A stretch of 64,000 bases of DNA. Source: Marinobacterium jannaschii DSM 6295 (GTDB taxonomy: Bacteria > Pseudomonadota > Gammaproteobacteria > Pseudomonadales > Balneatricaceae). How positions within the stretch are numbered: the first letter of the stretch is position 1; the number at the start of each line of letters is the position of its first letter. This document shows positions 18,706-27,002 of the stretch, in pieces. The stretch covers positions 263,387 to 327,386 of the forward strand of contig NZ_JHVJ01000004.1 in NCBI RefSeq assembly GCF_000620085.1, written 5' to 3'. Below the pieces are notes generated by a model. It had not been told where the DNA came from. It made no database searches and worked only from the letters and a program-made list of their open reading frames with translations. The translations under genes and the position numbers were made by a program.

Positions 18706-20340
18706 ATGCAGCCCAACAAGTTGTTAGCCGACAAAGGTTTACTTAGCGGGATTCATCCCGGTATGGGGATAGCATCAAAAGCCATGGTGCTGGCGTTTGT
18801 GTTATTTACCGTACTCAATGTGGATCTCGCTAATGGGGTCTATAGCGATATCAAGAACTGGATTCAGAGTACACTGAACTGGTACTACGTAACGGTGGTC
18901 AGCCTGGTGCTGTTCTTTTCCGTCTGGGTGGCGTTTAGCCGCTTTGGTGATCTGCGCCTGGGCGCTGACGATGAGAAGCCTGAATTCGGCTTCTTTACCT
19001 GGTTTTCCATGCTGTTCAGCTGCGCAATCGGCGTAGGCATTCTGTTCTGGAGTATTGCCGAGCCGATCTTCCATTTTCAGGGAAACCCGTTTATCAGCAT
19101 GGCCGGGATTGAGGCCGGTAGCGCTGAAGCGGCGCAGATGGCGATGCGCATCACCCTGTTCCATTGGGGCCTGCATGGCTGGGCGATTTATATCATCGTA
19201 GGTCTGGCGCTGGCTTACTTTACCTACCGTCGCGGCTTGCCCCTGACTGTGCGCTCGGCGCTCTACCCGATTCTGGGGGAGCGCATTTACGGTCCGATCG
19301 GACATGCCGTTGATATGCTGGCGATCTTCAGCACGCTGTTCGGTACGACCACTACCCTCGGCCTGGGCGTCGCGCAGATGAATGCCGGATTGAACTACCT
19401 GTTCGGCATCGAAATCTCCACCACAACACAGATCATCCTGATTGCCGCCATCTCCGTGGTGGGTACCGTATCCGCCGTGTCCGGCGTGGAAAAAGGTATT
19501 CGCTGGCTGAGTGTCTGGAACATCCGTATCAGTCTGGTACTGATTGGCTTCTTCCTGCTGGCCGGACCGACTGTCTTCCTGCTGGGGATGTTTGCGACCA
19601 GCGTTGGCGACTACATGTGGAACCTGATTCCAATGGGCTTCTGGACTGATCCGAATCCGGAAAGCCAGTGGCAGGGCTGGTGGACGATCTTCTACTGGGG
19701 CTGGTGGCTCTCCTGGGGCCCGCTGGTAGGTCTGTTTATTGCGCGTATCTCCCGTGGCCGCACTATCCGTCAGTTCCTGTTAAGTGCACTGATTATCCCA
19801 CCCCTGGGTGGCTTCCTGTGGATCGTTATCTTTGGTGGCAGCGCGCTGCATATCGAACTCTATGGTGCCGGCGGTATCGTTGATGCTGTGAACAATGATA
19901 TGACCCTGGCGTTGTATAAAACCATCGAAGCTCTGGGTGTAGAAGCGCTGACCTGGCCGATGGCTGCACTGGCGACCTTTATGATCGTCACCTGGTTCGT
20001 GACGTCTGCTGACTCCGGAACCCTGGTAATCTGCACCATCCTGTCGATGGGTGACCGTAACCCGCCACAGCGCTTCCGTATCTTCTGGGGCCTGGGATTG
20101 GGGGCTGTAGCGGCTGTTCTGCTGCTGGCTGGAGGCCTGAAAGCGCTGCAGACGGCGACCATTGCGGCTGCTCTGCCATTCTCAGTGGTGCTGCTGTTTA
20201 TGTGTGCTGCACTGGTAAAAGGGCTTAATGATGAAGCCAATGGCGTAGTGTATCCAACGGCAGTAGATAAAGACCTGACGCCGGAACAGGATGATAGCGA
20301 CAGCGCCGTGATGGCGCAGACGACTCCAAGCAACGGATAG
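18706..20340 (+). CDS. BCCT family betaine/choline-type transporter
   Basis: A 544-residue, 12-helix secondary carrier of the betaine-choline-carnitine transporter family. Visible hallmarks: IGVGILFWSIAEPIFHF in the glycine-rich unwound helix and the tryptophan box WGWWLSWGPLVGLFIARIS, which lines the trimethylammonium pocket in BetP. I took the ATG at 18706 with AGGGAG nine bases upstream; an in-frame upstream extension has no family similarity and runs through the promoter. Regulated by two copies of the operator that also controls the TgnA-like monooxygenase and the DUF1330 gene. I infer that it imports a cyclic betaine such as trigonelline or homarine; family knowledge alone only says quaternary ammonium compound. 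Confidence 0.85.
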   Translation: MQPNKLLADKGLLSGIHPGMGIASKAMVLAFVLFTVLNVDLANGVYSDIKNWIQSTLNWYYVTVVSLVLFFSVWVAFSRFGDLRLGADDEKPEFGFFTWFSMLFSCAIGVGILFWSIAEPIFHFQGNPFISMAGIEAGSAEAAQMAMRITLFHWGLHGWAIYIIVGLALAYFTYRRGLPLTVRSALYPILGERIYGPIGHAVDMLAIFSTLFGTTTTLGLGVAQMNAGLNYLFGIEISTTTQIILIAAISVVGTVSAVSGVEKGIRWLSVWNIRISLVLIGFFLLAGPTVFLLGMFATSVGDYMWNLIPMGFWTDPNPESQWQGWWTIFYWGWWLSWGPLVGLFIARISRGRTIRQFLLSALIIPPLGGFLWIVIFGGSALHIELYGAGGIVDAVNNDMTLALYKTIEALGVEALTWPMAALATFMIVTWFVTSADSGTLVICTILSMGDRNPPQRFRIFWGLGLGAVAAVLLLAGGLKALQTATIAAALPFSVVLLFMCAALVKGLNDEANGVVYPTAVDKDLTPEQDDSDSAVMAQTTPSNG

Positions 20341-20353
20341 TCATCTGAATGAT

Positions 20354-20380
20354 GCCACAGTCGCAATGTACGACTGTGGC
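20354..20380 (+). other. hairpin downstream of the BCCT gene
   Basis: GCCACAGTCG / CGACTGTGGC with a 7-base loop, 13 bases after the stop codon. No T-run follows, so it may protect the 3' end ahead of the true terminator at 20433. Confidence 0.5.
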
Positions 20381-20432
20381 AGAGCTACTGCGACAGAGTG
20401 AGAGTAATGGCTTTCTCTCGTCACCCCTTAAT

Positions 20433-20457
20433 ACGCGGCCTTGGCCGCGTTTTTTTG
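20433..20457 (+). terminator. rho-independent terminator
   Basis: ACGCGGCC TT GGCCGCGT followed by seven T. It ends the BCCT transcript. Confidence 0.85.
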
Positions 20458-20531
20458 TGTCTTGTCAGATAGGTGCGCGTATGGGAATAGGGGGATTGCG
20501 AACAGCGATGGTATTGCAGGTACAGGGAGGG

Positions 20532-20570
20532 CGGGCAGAAAGGCTGTTATATAAGCCGTCTTTCTGCCCG
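20532..20570 (-). other. hairpin downstream of the DUF1330 gene
   Basis: CGGGCAGAAAGGC and GCCGTCTTTCTGCCCG pair across an AT-rich loop. It lies just after the DUF1330 stop on the minus strand. A terminator or 3'-stabilising hairpin, but no T-run on that strand. Confidence 0.45.
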
Positions 20571-20593
20571 CAGGGGTTAACTTGAATGGGCTG

Positions 20594-20887
20594 TCAGTCG
20601 GAGCCTTTCATAATGACAATCTGTGCATTTGCCGCGTCCTGGCGGTGATGGCAGGCCTGCTGGTATTCCGGAGAGTTGTAGCAGGCGAGCGCCTGCTCGT
20701 AGCTATCGAACTCTAGCACCACAGCACGGCTCGGCGGCTGGGTGAATCCTTCCAGGGCGGTGAGCTGATCGCTACGCGCCAGAATACGGGCGCCATAGGC
20801 TTTCAGTGCCGCTGGAGCCAGCTTGAGGTAGTCCTGATATTGCTCAGGGTGGGTCACATCGACAAACGCTATCCAATAACCTTTCAT
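20594..20887 (-). CDS. DUF1330 domain protein
   Basis: A 97-residue protein of the DUF1330 family, small dimeric alpha/beta-barrel proteins of unknown function. Recognised from GYWIAFVDVTHPEQYQDYLK at the N-terminus and the RAVVLEFDSYEQALACYNSP motif. It is a one-gene unit with its own promoter, whose spacer carries the ATGGTATACCAT operator; thus it belongs to the same regulon as the BCCT carrier and the ring-cleaving enzymes. Possible roles are binding or isomerising an unstable pathway intermediate, which is speculation. Confidence 0.8.
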   Translation of the reverse strand: MKGYWIAFVDVTHPEQYQDYLKLAPAALKAYGARILARSDQLTALEGFTQPPSRAVVLEFDSYEQALACYNSPEYQQACHHRQDAANAQIVIMKGSD

Positions 20888-20904
20888 GTTTTGTCTCTCT
20901 TTGT

Positions 20905-20934
20905 ATTATGGTATACCATGATCATATCCTACAA
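20905..20934 (-). promoter_or_regulatory. promoter with embedded operator, DUF1330 gene
   Basis: On the minus strand: minus-35 TTGTAG (20929-20934), 18-bp spacer, minus-10 CATAAT (20905-20910). The operator ATGGTATACCAT is at 20908-20919. The extended string ATGGTATACCATAATA reads in the gene's direction, as at the BCCT promoter. The start codon is only about 18 bases beyond the minus-10 box, so the leader is very short. Confidence 0.7.
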
Positions 20935-21044
20935 AAATCCCCGACATCTGGCGATAGGATTTATAGGCAGTAGTGGTAGCTGAATGCCGCAGCTTGCAGG
21001 CAAGGGACCACGTCAGGGCGGGCCCGTTTTAAGAAGAAGAAACT

Positions 21045-22154
21045 ATGCGATTTAACAGCAGCGAAGAGATTATCGAAGATATCCGTCAGGGAAAGATGGT
21101 TATCCTGGTGGACGATGAAGACCGGGAAAATGAAGGCGACCTGGTCATGGCCGCTGAAGCTGTAACACCTGAAGCGATTAACTTTATGGCCACGCATGCC
21201 CGGGGGTTGATCTGTCTGACACTGGATGAGGCCCGTTGTGATCAGCTGGGCTTGCAGATGATGGTGCCGGATAACGGCTGCGCCTATGGTACTGCCTTCA
21301 CGATCTCAGTGGATGCCGCAGCCAATGTCACCACCGGTATCTCTGCGGCGGATAGGGCCGAAACCGTGCGCGCTGCCGTCGCAGCTGATGCTCGTCCGGC
21401 TGACCTGGTACAGCCGGGCCATATCTTCCCGCTGCGGGCACGAAATGGCGGAGTGCTGACCCGCGCCGGTCATACCGAAGCAGGTTGTGATCTGGCCGGG
21501 CTGGCAGGCTTCAAGCCATCGGCCGTAATTATTGAGATCATGAATGAAGATGGCTCAATGGCACGCCGTCCCGATCTGGAGATCTTTGCCGAGAAGCATG
21601 GTTTAAAGATCGGTACTATCGCCGACCTGATTCACTATCGCCTGGCGAATGAAACGACTGTTAGCCGTATTGGCCAGCAGAATCTGCCAACGGTACATGG
21701 TGAGTTCAATATGATCACCTACGAGGACAAGCTGGATGATGCTGTGCATATCGCCCTGGTGATGGGGGATGTCAGGGCTGATGAACCAACCTTAGTCCGG
21801 GTGCATGTGATCGATCCATTACGTGACCTGATCGGCGCCGAATATAGCGGTCCGCAGAACTGGAGCCTGTGGGCAGCGCTTGAAGAGGTGGCAAATGAGG
21901 GTAAAGGGGTGGTTGTTGCCCTGGGGAATACCGATACCGCTGCCAGCCTGTTGCAGCGTGCGCCGCAGCTGGTGCAGCAGAAGCAGGATGTACGTAAGAA
22001 GGTATTTGCCGATGTAGGTACCGGTGCCCAGATATTGAAGGATATCGGGCTGCGCCAGATCCGCCATCTGGGGCCACCCTGGCGTTTTACCGGCCTGGAG
22101 GGCTACGATCTGGAGGTGGTGGAAACGCTGCCTTTCGAACCGGAAGCCAACTGA
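21045..22154 (+). CDS. ribB: 3,4-dihydroxy-2-butanone 4-phosphate synthase with degenerate GTP cyclohydrolase II domain
   Basis: A 369-residue RibBA-type protein. The N-terminal RibB domain is intact: [16 protein letters not shown] (residues 22-37) and the [11 protein letters not shown] substrate loop near 146. The C-terminal half aligns with GTP cyclohydrolase II in length but lacks the zinc-binding Cys cluster (C-x10-CxC) and its catalytic Arg surroundings, so only the DHBP synthase activity is expected. Such hybrid proteins are common in gammaproteobacteria. It supplies the four-carbon unit for riboflavin. No FMN riboswitch is recognisable in the 125-base leader. Monocistronic, with a terminator after it. 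Confidence 0.9.
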   Translation: MRFNSSEEIIEDIRQGKMVILVDDEDRENEGDLVMAAEAVTPEAINFMATHARGLICLTLDEARCDQLGLQMMVPDNGCAYGTAFTISVDAAANVTTGISAADRAETVRAAVAADARPADLVQPGHIFPLRARNGGVLTRAGHTEAGCDLAGLAGFKPSAVIIEIMNEDGSMARRPDLEIFAEKHGLKIGTIADLIHYRLANETTVSRIGQQNLPTVHGEFNMITYEDKLDDAVHIALVMGDVRADEPTLVRVHVIDPLRDLIGAEYSGPQNWSLWAALEEVANEGKGVVVALGNTDTAASLLQRAPQLVQQKQDVRKKVFADVGTGAQILKDIGLRQIRHLGPPWRFTGLEGYDLEVVETLPFEPEAN

Positions 22155-22160
22155 TGAGAA

Positions 22161-22188
22161 AAGAACCCGGTCTATTGGCCGGGTTCTT
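22161..22188 (+). terminator. rho-independent terminator of ribB
   Basis: AAGAACCCGG / CCGGGTTCTT with an 8-base loop, starting 7 bases after the ribB stop. Confidence 0.85.
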
Positions 22189-22235
22189 CCATTTGGAACG
22201 GTGCCGATGGGTCCGGTGTTCCAGACAAGGGGTAT

Positions 22236-22919
22236 TTACCAATCATGTTCTTTAGCTTCCCAGGTAAAAAACTTACCTGTCTGCTGAATATCCAGGCTTT
22301 GCGCCAGCGCTACGATGCCTGATGCACTCTCCTGAACCGTAATGTCGGCTTCGGAGCCTCCCATATCGGTTTTTACCCACCCCGGGTGAACAGGGCAAAC
22401 GGTGATCCCTGATGCCTTTAGTTCCAGGGACAACATTTGCATCACCTTATTAACGGCGGCCTTGGAGCTTCCATAGGCATACATACCGCCACTTTCCCGC
22501 TGTAACGAACCCATTTGGCTAGAGATGGTAATAATTCTTGGATTTGTGGAGAGTTCTAGGTTCGGTATAAAGGCCCGACTGACCAGCAAGGGTGAAATGG
22601 TGTTTACGGCTATCGTTTCGAGCCAGCCCGAAGCATCAATAGTGTCCAGCGTCTGTTTCTCTGGACCAAGAACGCCCGCATTGTTAATCAAGATATCTAT
22701 CGGCATGCCAGCAACATTCTCGACCAGCTTAGATACGGAATTCTCGTTCGTAACTTCGAGCTCGTAGATCACTAGATGGCTTGAAGACTGCAGCGCCGCT
22801 AGCTCTTGTGATGGCTGCCCTCGATAGGTCGAAATCACGTTGTAGCCCGATTCAAGGAACTGCTTCGTAATCTCAAGACCGATCCCTCTTGAAGCTCCTG
22901 TTATCAGTACTGTTTCCAT
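22236..22919 (-). CDS. short-chain dehydrogenase/reductase
   Basis: A 227-residue classical SDR: the cofactor loop TGASRGIG at residues 7-14, NNAG near 79, and the catalytic Tyr-x-x-x-Lys (YGSSKAAVN, near 148). It resembles the short C-factor/sniffer-like SDR group. The substrate is unknown. The gene is visibly poorer in G+C and uses more A/T-ending codons than its neighbours, and sits alone between housekeeping genes, so recent acquisition is possible. No cofactor preference can be given safely. Confidence 0.85.
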   Translation of the reverse strand: METVLITGASRGIGLEITKQFLESGYNVISTYRGQPSQELAALQSSSHLVIYELEVTNENSVSKLVENVAGMPIDILINNAGVLGPEKQTLDTIDASGWLETIAVNTISPLLVSRAFIPNLELSTNPRIITISSQMGSLQRESGGMYAYGSSKAAVNKVMQMLSLELKASGITVCPVHPGWVKTDMGGSEADITVQESASGIVALAQSLDIQQTGKFFTWEAKEHDW

Positions 22920-23236
22920 AATCTAGGGTTTCCTATTCGTACAACGGTTTTGTTCGGCATCTTACCGGGGGGATTCCTGCCGATTGGCAAAGAGAAGAAT
23001 AGCTGATTCACGATACTTGAGTCTTTACTCCTTATATAGCAGGGTTAATCGATGCACGTAGCTCGACACTTTAGGTCTATGAAATAGGGGTGATAGGGTG
23101 TCGGGTCAGCTTCCGACGCATGGGAATGATCCATCGCTTGGACCTATTGTGCATAAACAGGGATTGGCCTGATTACAGCATCGCTGCTTATTGATTGAGG
23201 TATCCTGTAGCGAACAGCGATTGTAGGGAGCGCCTT
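22920..23236. other. 317-base intergenic region
   Basis: Between the divergent SDR and YjbR-like genes. It is relatively AT-rich near the SDR. I see no RNA gene, repeat or clear promoter pair; only the AGGGAG ribosome binding site at 23225-23230 before the next gene. Confidence 0.4.
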
Positions 23237-23614
23237 GTGAACAAACAGCAGTTGTCCGACTATCTGGCAGCCAAGCCAGGTGCGGTGATGGAGTATCCAT
23301 TTGGACCTGACGTCAGAGTGTTTAAGGTACGGGGTAAGATGTTCGCTCTGTATGACCCGGCGGATGATCCGGTCAGGGTCAACCTTAAATGTGATCCACA
23401 GGAAGCGCTGATGCTGCGGGATCTGTTTGAGGCCGTGTTACCGGGCTACCATATGAACAAGCGCCACTGGAATACGGTTTTGATCGATGGTTCACTGCCG
23501 GACGGTGAGATCGAGCGAATGATCGATAACAGTTATCAGCTGGTGGTGAAAGGGCTGAAAAAGGCCGAACGCGATGCATTGGCCTTGCTCGCCGCTCAAC
23601 AGGCGGATAGCTAA
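23237..23614 (+). CDS. MmcQ/YjbR family protein
   Basis: A 125-residue protein of the MmcQ/YjbR family, which has a CyaY-like fold and is often annotated as DNA-binding; the function is unproven. Typical: YPFGPDVRVFKVRGKMFAL near the N-terminus and GYHMNKRHWNTV in the middle. I chose the GTG at 23237, which has AGGGAG six bases upstream and yields the normal family start; a further upstream in-frame ATG has no such site. Single gene. Confidence 0.8.
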   Translation: MNKQQLSDYLAAKPGAVMEYPFGPDVRVFKVRGKMFALYDPADDPVRVNLKCDPQEALMLRDLFEAVLPGYHMNKRHWNTVLIDGSLPDGEIERMIDNSYQLVVKGLKKAERDALALLAAQQADS

Positions 23615-23754
23615 GCCGGCATGCTACTCTGTTACTGACTAGCGTTGAGCGGTCGCCGGGCGGGAGTTGCCAAGCAATTTCTGGAGAGGTTAGAACTTCT
23701 ACATTATCTGGCAGCGGCTGTTATCGGTTAGTCCCGACTTTGAGAGTATTGAAT

Positions 23755-23785
23755 AAGGCACCTCTGAGTAACTCAGAGATGCCTT
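23755..23785 (-). terminator. probable terminator of the DMGDH-like gene
   Basis: AAGGCA-C-CTCTGA / TCAGAG-A-TGCCTT, a long stem with one mismatch and a 5-base loop, 12 bases beyond the stop codon. The T-run on the minus strand is short. Confidence 0.6.
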
Positions 23786-23796
23786 GCAGGCCGGAT

Positions 23797-26364
23797 TTAT
23801 GATTTAGGCTTCAGGTTTTCCGGATCATAGAGTCCCACACAACCCACCGCCTCTACCTTCACCTTATAAGCTTCATCGAAGTACTCGATCTGCAGTTCCC
23901 GGCCAACCTGGCAGTATTCATACGGCAGGTAGCCCAGGGCGATATTCTTACCGACACTGGGGCCGTAAGCGATACTGGAAGTATAGGAACGGCGGCCAAC
24001 GGAATCGATCAGGGTTTCACCACTCTCCGGATCGATAATCGGGCAGATGCCTACTGGATAGCGGGCGACGCCTTGGGCATCGGTATTGTCGACCATGGTT
24101 AGGGTGCAGAGATACGCCGGTTGCTGTTCCCGTTCACGCATCGCCACATAAGCTTCCTTACCGTGGAAGTCAGCCGCCTTGACTACTTTACGTTGCAGAC
24201 CAGATTCCACCAGGTTGTACTCGGTGAGCAGGTCCGCATTCTGCAGGCGCAGGCTCTTCTCCAGGCGGCGGCTGTTGGCGTAGGTTTCGATGCCGATCGG
24301 CGTCACACCCTGGGCATGGAGGGCATCCCAGATCGCCAGTCCATCTTCCAGCTTGAAGTGCAGCTCCCAGCCCTGTTCGCCGACGTAGGAGATGCGGAAG
24401 GCCGAAACGGTGACGCCATTGATGCTGATATCTTTTACTGCGGCGAACGGGAAGGCCTCATTGCTCAGCGATTCCGGATCAGCGACCACCTTCTGCAAGG
24501 TGGTACGGGCATTTGGACCCCACAAGCCGATACAGCCGAAATCGGTACGGCGATCTGTGATCTCTAGATTGGTAAAGCCCTTATCCTCCGCCAGGCGTTT
24601 CATCCAGACGAAATCACGGTTACCGGCATCGCCGCCATCGATCACTCGGAAATGGTCTTCGCCCAGGCGCAGCACCGTCAGATCGGCACGGACATTACCG
24701 GCATTGTCGAGGAAGTGGGTATAGATCCCTTTACCATTCGGGGTATCGCCCGCCACCTTGGCAACGCAGGTATACTCCATCAGCGCGGCAGCATCTTCGC
24801 CGGTAACGTCATAGATAGCGAAGTGGCATAGGTTGATCATGCCGACATCGTCGGACATCTTCAGGTGTTCGGCGTTTGAGACGCGCCAGAAGTGGCGGTT
24901 ATCCCACTCGTTCTCACGTTGTGGAATCCGATCTCCATACTCCTCCAGCAGATGTTCGTTACTGGCATAACCGTGGGCGCGCTCCCAGCCAGCGGCTTCC
25001 ATAAAGTAGCCGCCGAGCTCCTTCTCACGCTCCCAGAACGGGCTGCGGTGCAGGTCGCGGCCCTTGGAGAACGGCTCCCGGTTGTGTACCGGTGGGTTAT
25101 AGATCTTGAAGGCGGATTCGTAGCAACGGTCATGGATAAACTGTTCATCCAGCTGGAACGGATAGAAGCGGGAGACATCGATACTGGAATGGTCAAATTC
25201 GGTAACGCCGTCGGTCATCCAGTCGGCTACGATCTTGCCGACACCCGGGCCATCCTTCACCCAGACTGCTTCGGCGTACCACAGGCCGCGGACATTGGAC
25301 GATTCTCCAATCGACGGGCCGCCGTCTGTAGTTACCTGCAACAGGCCGTTGAAGGAGTATTTCTCGTCATAACCCAGCTCGCCCAGGATCGGTGTCAGCT
25401 CGATGGCGCGCTCCAGTGGATCGATTACTTCCTCCAGCTCCAGGTCTCGCTGTGATGGCGACAGGCGGGCTTCCTCTTTCTCCAGAATATCCCGCGGATG
25501 GCACATACGTGGGGCGTTTTCTTCGTAGTAGCCCCACTCCAGCTGGCCACCCTCGGCGGTCTTGGGATCGCCGGTATCGCGCATATAGGCGGAGTTGCCC
25601 TGATCGCGGAGTAGGGGATAGCCGATCTCCTTCCTGGTGTCGGCGAATTCGTCGAAGGGTTTGAAGAAGGTCAGCGGGTGATCCACTGGCATGATTGGCA
25701 GGTCTTCACCCACCATCCCCGCGATCAGGCGGCCCCATAAGCCCGCGCATACCACGACATAGTCCGCTTCAATGTAACCGCGGGTGGTTTCAACGCCTTT
25801 AATTCGGCCATCTTCAACTTTCAGGCCGGTACAGGCGGTATTGGCGAAGGCCTTCAATTTGCCGGTCTCTACAGCCTGTTCGACCAGTTCACCCGAAACC
25901 GCTTGAGAGCGGGGCACAACCAGGCCGGCATCAGGATCCCATAGCGCGCCCTGGATCACACTCTCCTCAAGTAAGGGAAACTTTTCCTTAGCTTCAGCGG
26001 TGCTGATCATACGGACTCTGTTGCCGAAGGCCTTGCCGGATGAGACGCGGCGTTTCAGCTCTTCCATACGCTCATCGTCGCCGACCCGGGCGACCTCAAG
26101 GCCACCGATCCGCTCATAGCGTCCCATTTTCTCGAAGAAATCGATACTGTACTTGGTAGTGAAGATCGTCATCTGATCATGCATGGTATTGAAACAGAAA
26201 TCAGATGCGTGGGCCGTCGAGCCGATGTCGGTGGGGATGGCCGATTTGTCGATACCTACAATATCATCCCAGCCCCGTTCAATCAGGTGATGCACAACAG
26301 AGGCACCAACAATACCGCCCTGACCGATAATCACTACTTTTGCTTTAGCAGGAAACTTCGCCAT
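23797..26364 (-). CDS. FAD-dependent demethylase, dimethylglycine dehydrogenase/GcvT family
   Basis: An 855-residue fusion enzyme: N-terminal DAO-type FAD domain (VVIIGQGGIVGASVVHHL, residues 10-27; then DIGSTAHASDFCF with the His that corresponds to the flavin-linking His), a central FAO_M-type domain, and a C-terminal aminomethyltransferase (GcvT) domain from about residue 440 to the end. Known relatives (dimethylglycine and sarcosine dehydrogenases, N-methyl amino acid oxidases) oxidise an N-methyl group and pass the carbon to tetrahydrofolate. Single gene with its own terminator. It lacks the palindromic operator of the neighbouring regulon. Because it sits among genes for an N-methylated compound, an N-methyl intermediate is a fair guess for substrate; dimethylglycine is the default. 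Confidence 0.85.
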   Translation of the reverse strand: MAKFPAKAKVVIIGQGGIVGASVVHHLIERGWDDIVGIDKSAIPTDIGSTAHASDFCFNTMHDQMTIFTTKYSIDFFEKMGRYERIGGLEVARVGDDERMEELKRRVSSGKAFGNRVRMISTAEAKEKFPLLEESVIQGALWDPDAGLVVPRSQAVSGELVEQAVETGKLKAFANTACTGLKVEDGRIKGVETTRGYIEADYVVVCAGLWGRLIAGMVGEDLPIMPVDHPLTFFKPFDEFADTRKEIGYPLLRDQGNSAYMRDTGDPKTAEGGQLEWGYYEENAPRMCHPRDILEKEEARLSPSQRDLELEEVIDPLERAIELTPILGELGYDEKYSFNGLLQVTTDGGPSIGESSNVRGLWYAEAVWVKDGPGVGKIVADWMTDGVTEFDHSSIDVSRFYPFQLDEQFIHDRCYESAFKIYNPPVHNREPFSKGRDLHRSPFWEREKELGGYFMEAAGWERAHGYASNEHLLEEYGDRIPQRENEWDNRHFWRVSNAEHLKMSDDVGMINLCHFAIYDVTGEDAAALMEYTCVAKVAGDTPNGKGIYTHFLDNAGNVRADLTVLRLGEDHFRVIDGGDAGNRDFVWMKRLAEDKGFTNLEITDRRTDFGCIGLWGPNARTTLQKVVADPESLSNEAFPFAAVKDISINGVTVSAFRISYVGEQGWELHFKLEDGLAIWDALHAQGVTPIGIETYANSRRLEKSLRLQNADLLTEYNLVESGLQRKVVKAADFHGKEAYVAMREREQQPAYLCTLTMVDNTDAQGVARYPVGICPIIDPESGETLIDSVGRRSYTSSIAYGPSVGKNIALGYLPYEYCQVGRELQIEYFDEAYKVKVEAVGCVGLYDPENLKPKS

Positions 26365-26650
26365 TACTATTCTCCAAACCGGTGTTTTTGCACATCAGTG
26401 CCACTACATTCAGGAAACAGCTTTCATCCCTGAGAGACGATCTCAAATCAGCCTACCACCTTTATCCCGGCGGCAAAGGTGTGTTGGCGTTTTCTGAACA
26501 GTGAATGCCTTATTGAGGAAAGCGATTTCCGGCCTGATTGAGGTGGAAAGTCAGATGGGCGCGAGGCAGGTGAGATAGGTGCTGGATTCAGTACAACTCA
26601 GGGTACCAGCTGCAAACAAACTGGCGATCTGCGGTTTCGAATAAGGGAGT
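26365..26650. other. intergenic, between DMGDH-like gene and arfA hairpin
   Basis: Upstream region of the DMGDH-like gene (minus strand). It carries none of the TGGTATACCA operators. No gene or RNA recognised. Confidence 0.4.
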
Positions 26651-26719
26651 GGAAAAGAGGAAAGTCCTATTTGATGTCTGCGCTTAGGCAGCCATTAAAT
26701 AGGACTCTCGTCCTTTTCC
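26651..26719 (-). promoter_or_regulatory. long hairpin across the arfA stop codon
   Basis: On the minus strand the last codons of arfA (26694-26719) pair with sequence after the stop (26651-26676): blocks GGAAAAG, AGTCCTATTT and AT match their complements with one bulge, one C-C and one A-C mismatch and a G-U. The stop codon (26684-26686) lies in the loop, which can close further through CTGC/GCAG. In E. coli, RNase III cuts an equivalent hairpin in arfA mRNA, so that the message lacks a stop codon unless tmRNA fails. Confidence 0.8.
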
Positions 26720-26887
26720 GTTGTGTTTTTCTTTACGCTGGTAAGCGCCTTTGCCTTTTTTCGCCTTAACCACTTGCTGCTTGTAGGCCTTGGAGGTCAC
26801 CAGTGCAGCCAGGAAGTTATCGTTGATAGTGCCGCGTCCTATATCGGTGGCACTGGATGATTGCCGCAGTTTCTTCTGTTTGCCCAT
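26684..26887 (-). CDS. arfA: alternative ribosome-rescue factor A (ArfA)
   Basis: A 67-residue basic protein. The core GTINDNFLAALVTSKAYKQQ, then KKGKGAYQRKEKH, matches E. coli ArfA (IKDNAIEALLHDPLFRQRV ... KKGKGSYMRKGKH) in order and spacing. ArfA recruits release factor 2 to ribosomes stalled without a stop codon, a backup for trans-translation. The extension of about 15 residues at the N-terminus differs from E. coli. As in E. coli the mRNA forms a long hairpin at the end of the reading frame (26651-26719), which probably makes the message itself a nonstop substrate. Single gene. Confidence 0.85.
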   Translation of the reverse strand: MGKQKKLRQSSSATDIGRGTINDNFLAALVTSKAYKQQVVKAKKGKGAYQRKEKHNGKGRESYLMAA

Positions 26888-27002
26888 TGTTATCTCACTC
26901 GTTTAAAGAAGGTCACAGTATACGCGATTAATATAAGTGAGGAGGAGAGAGGGGGAAAAAGTAAGTTGCTGGCTACGGCAAGTGTAGCCAGCAGATAGGG
27001 GG

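Noticed and set aside
20935-21044. FMN riboswitch in front of ribB
   Set aside because: The leader is only about 110 bases and I cannot find the conserved RFN blocks (such as AGGGTGAAATTCCC-like or ACCGGCGGT).
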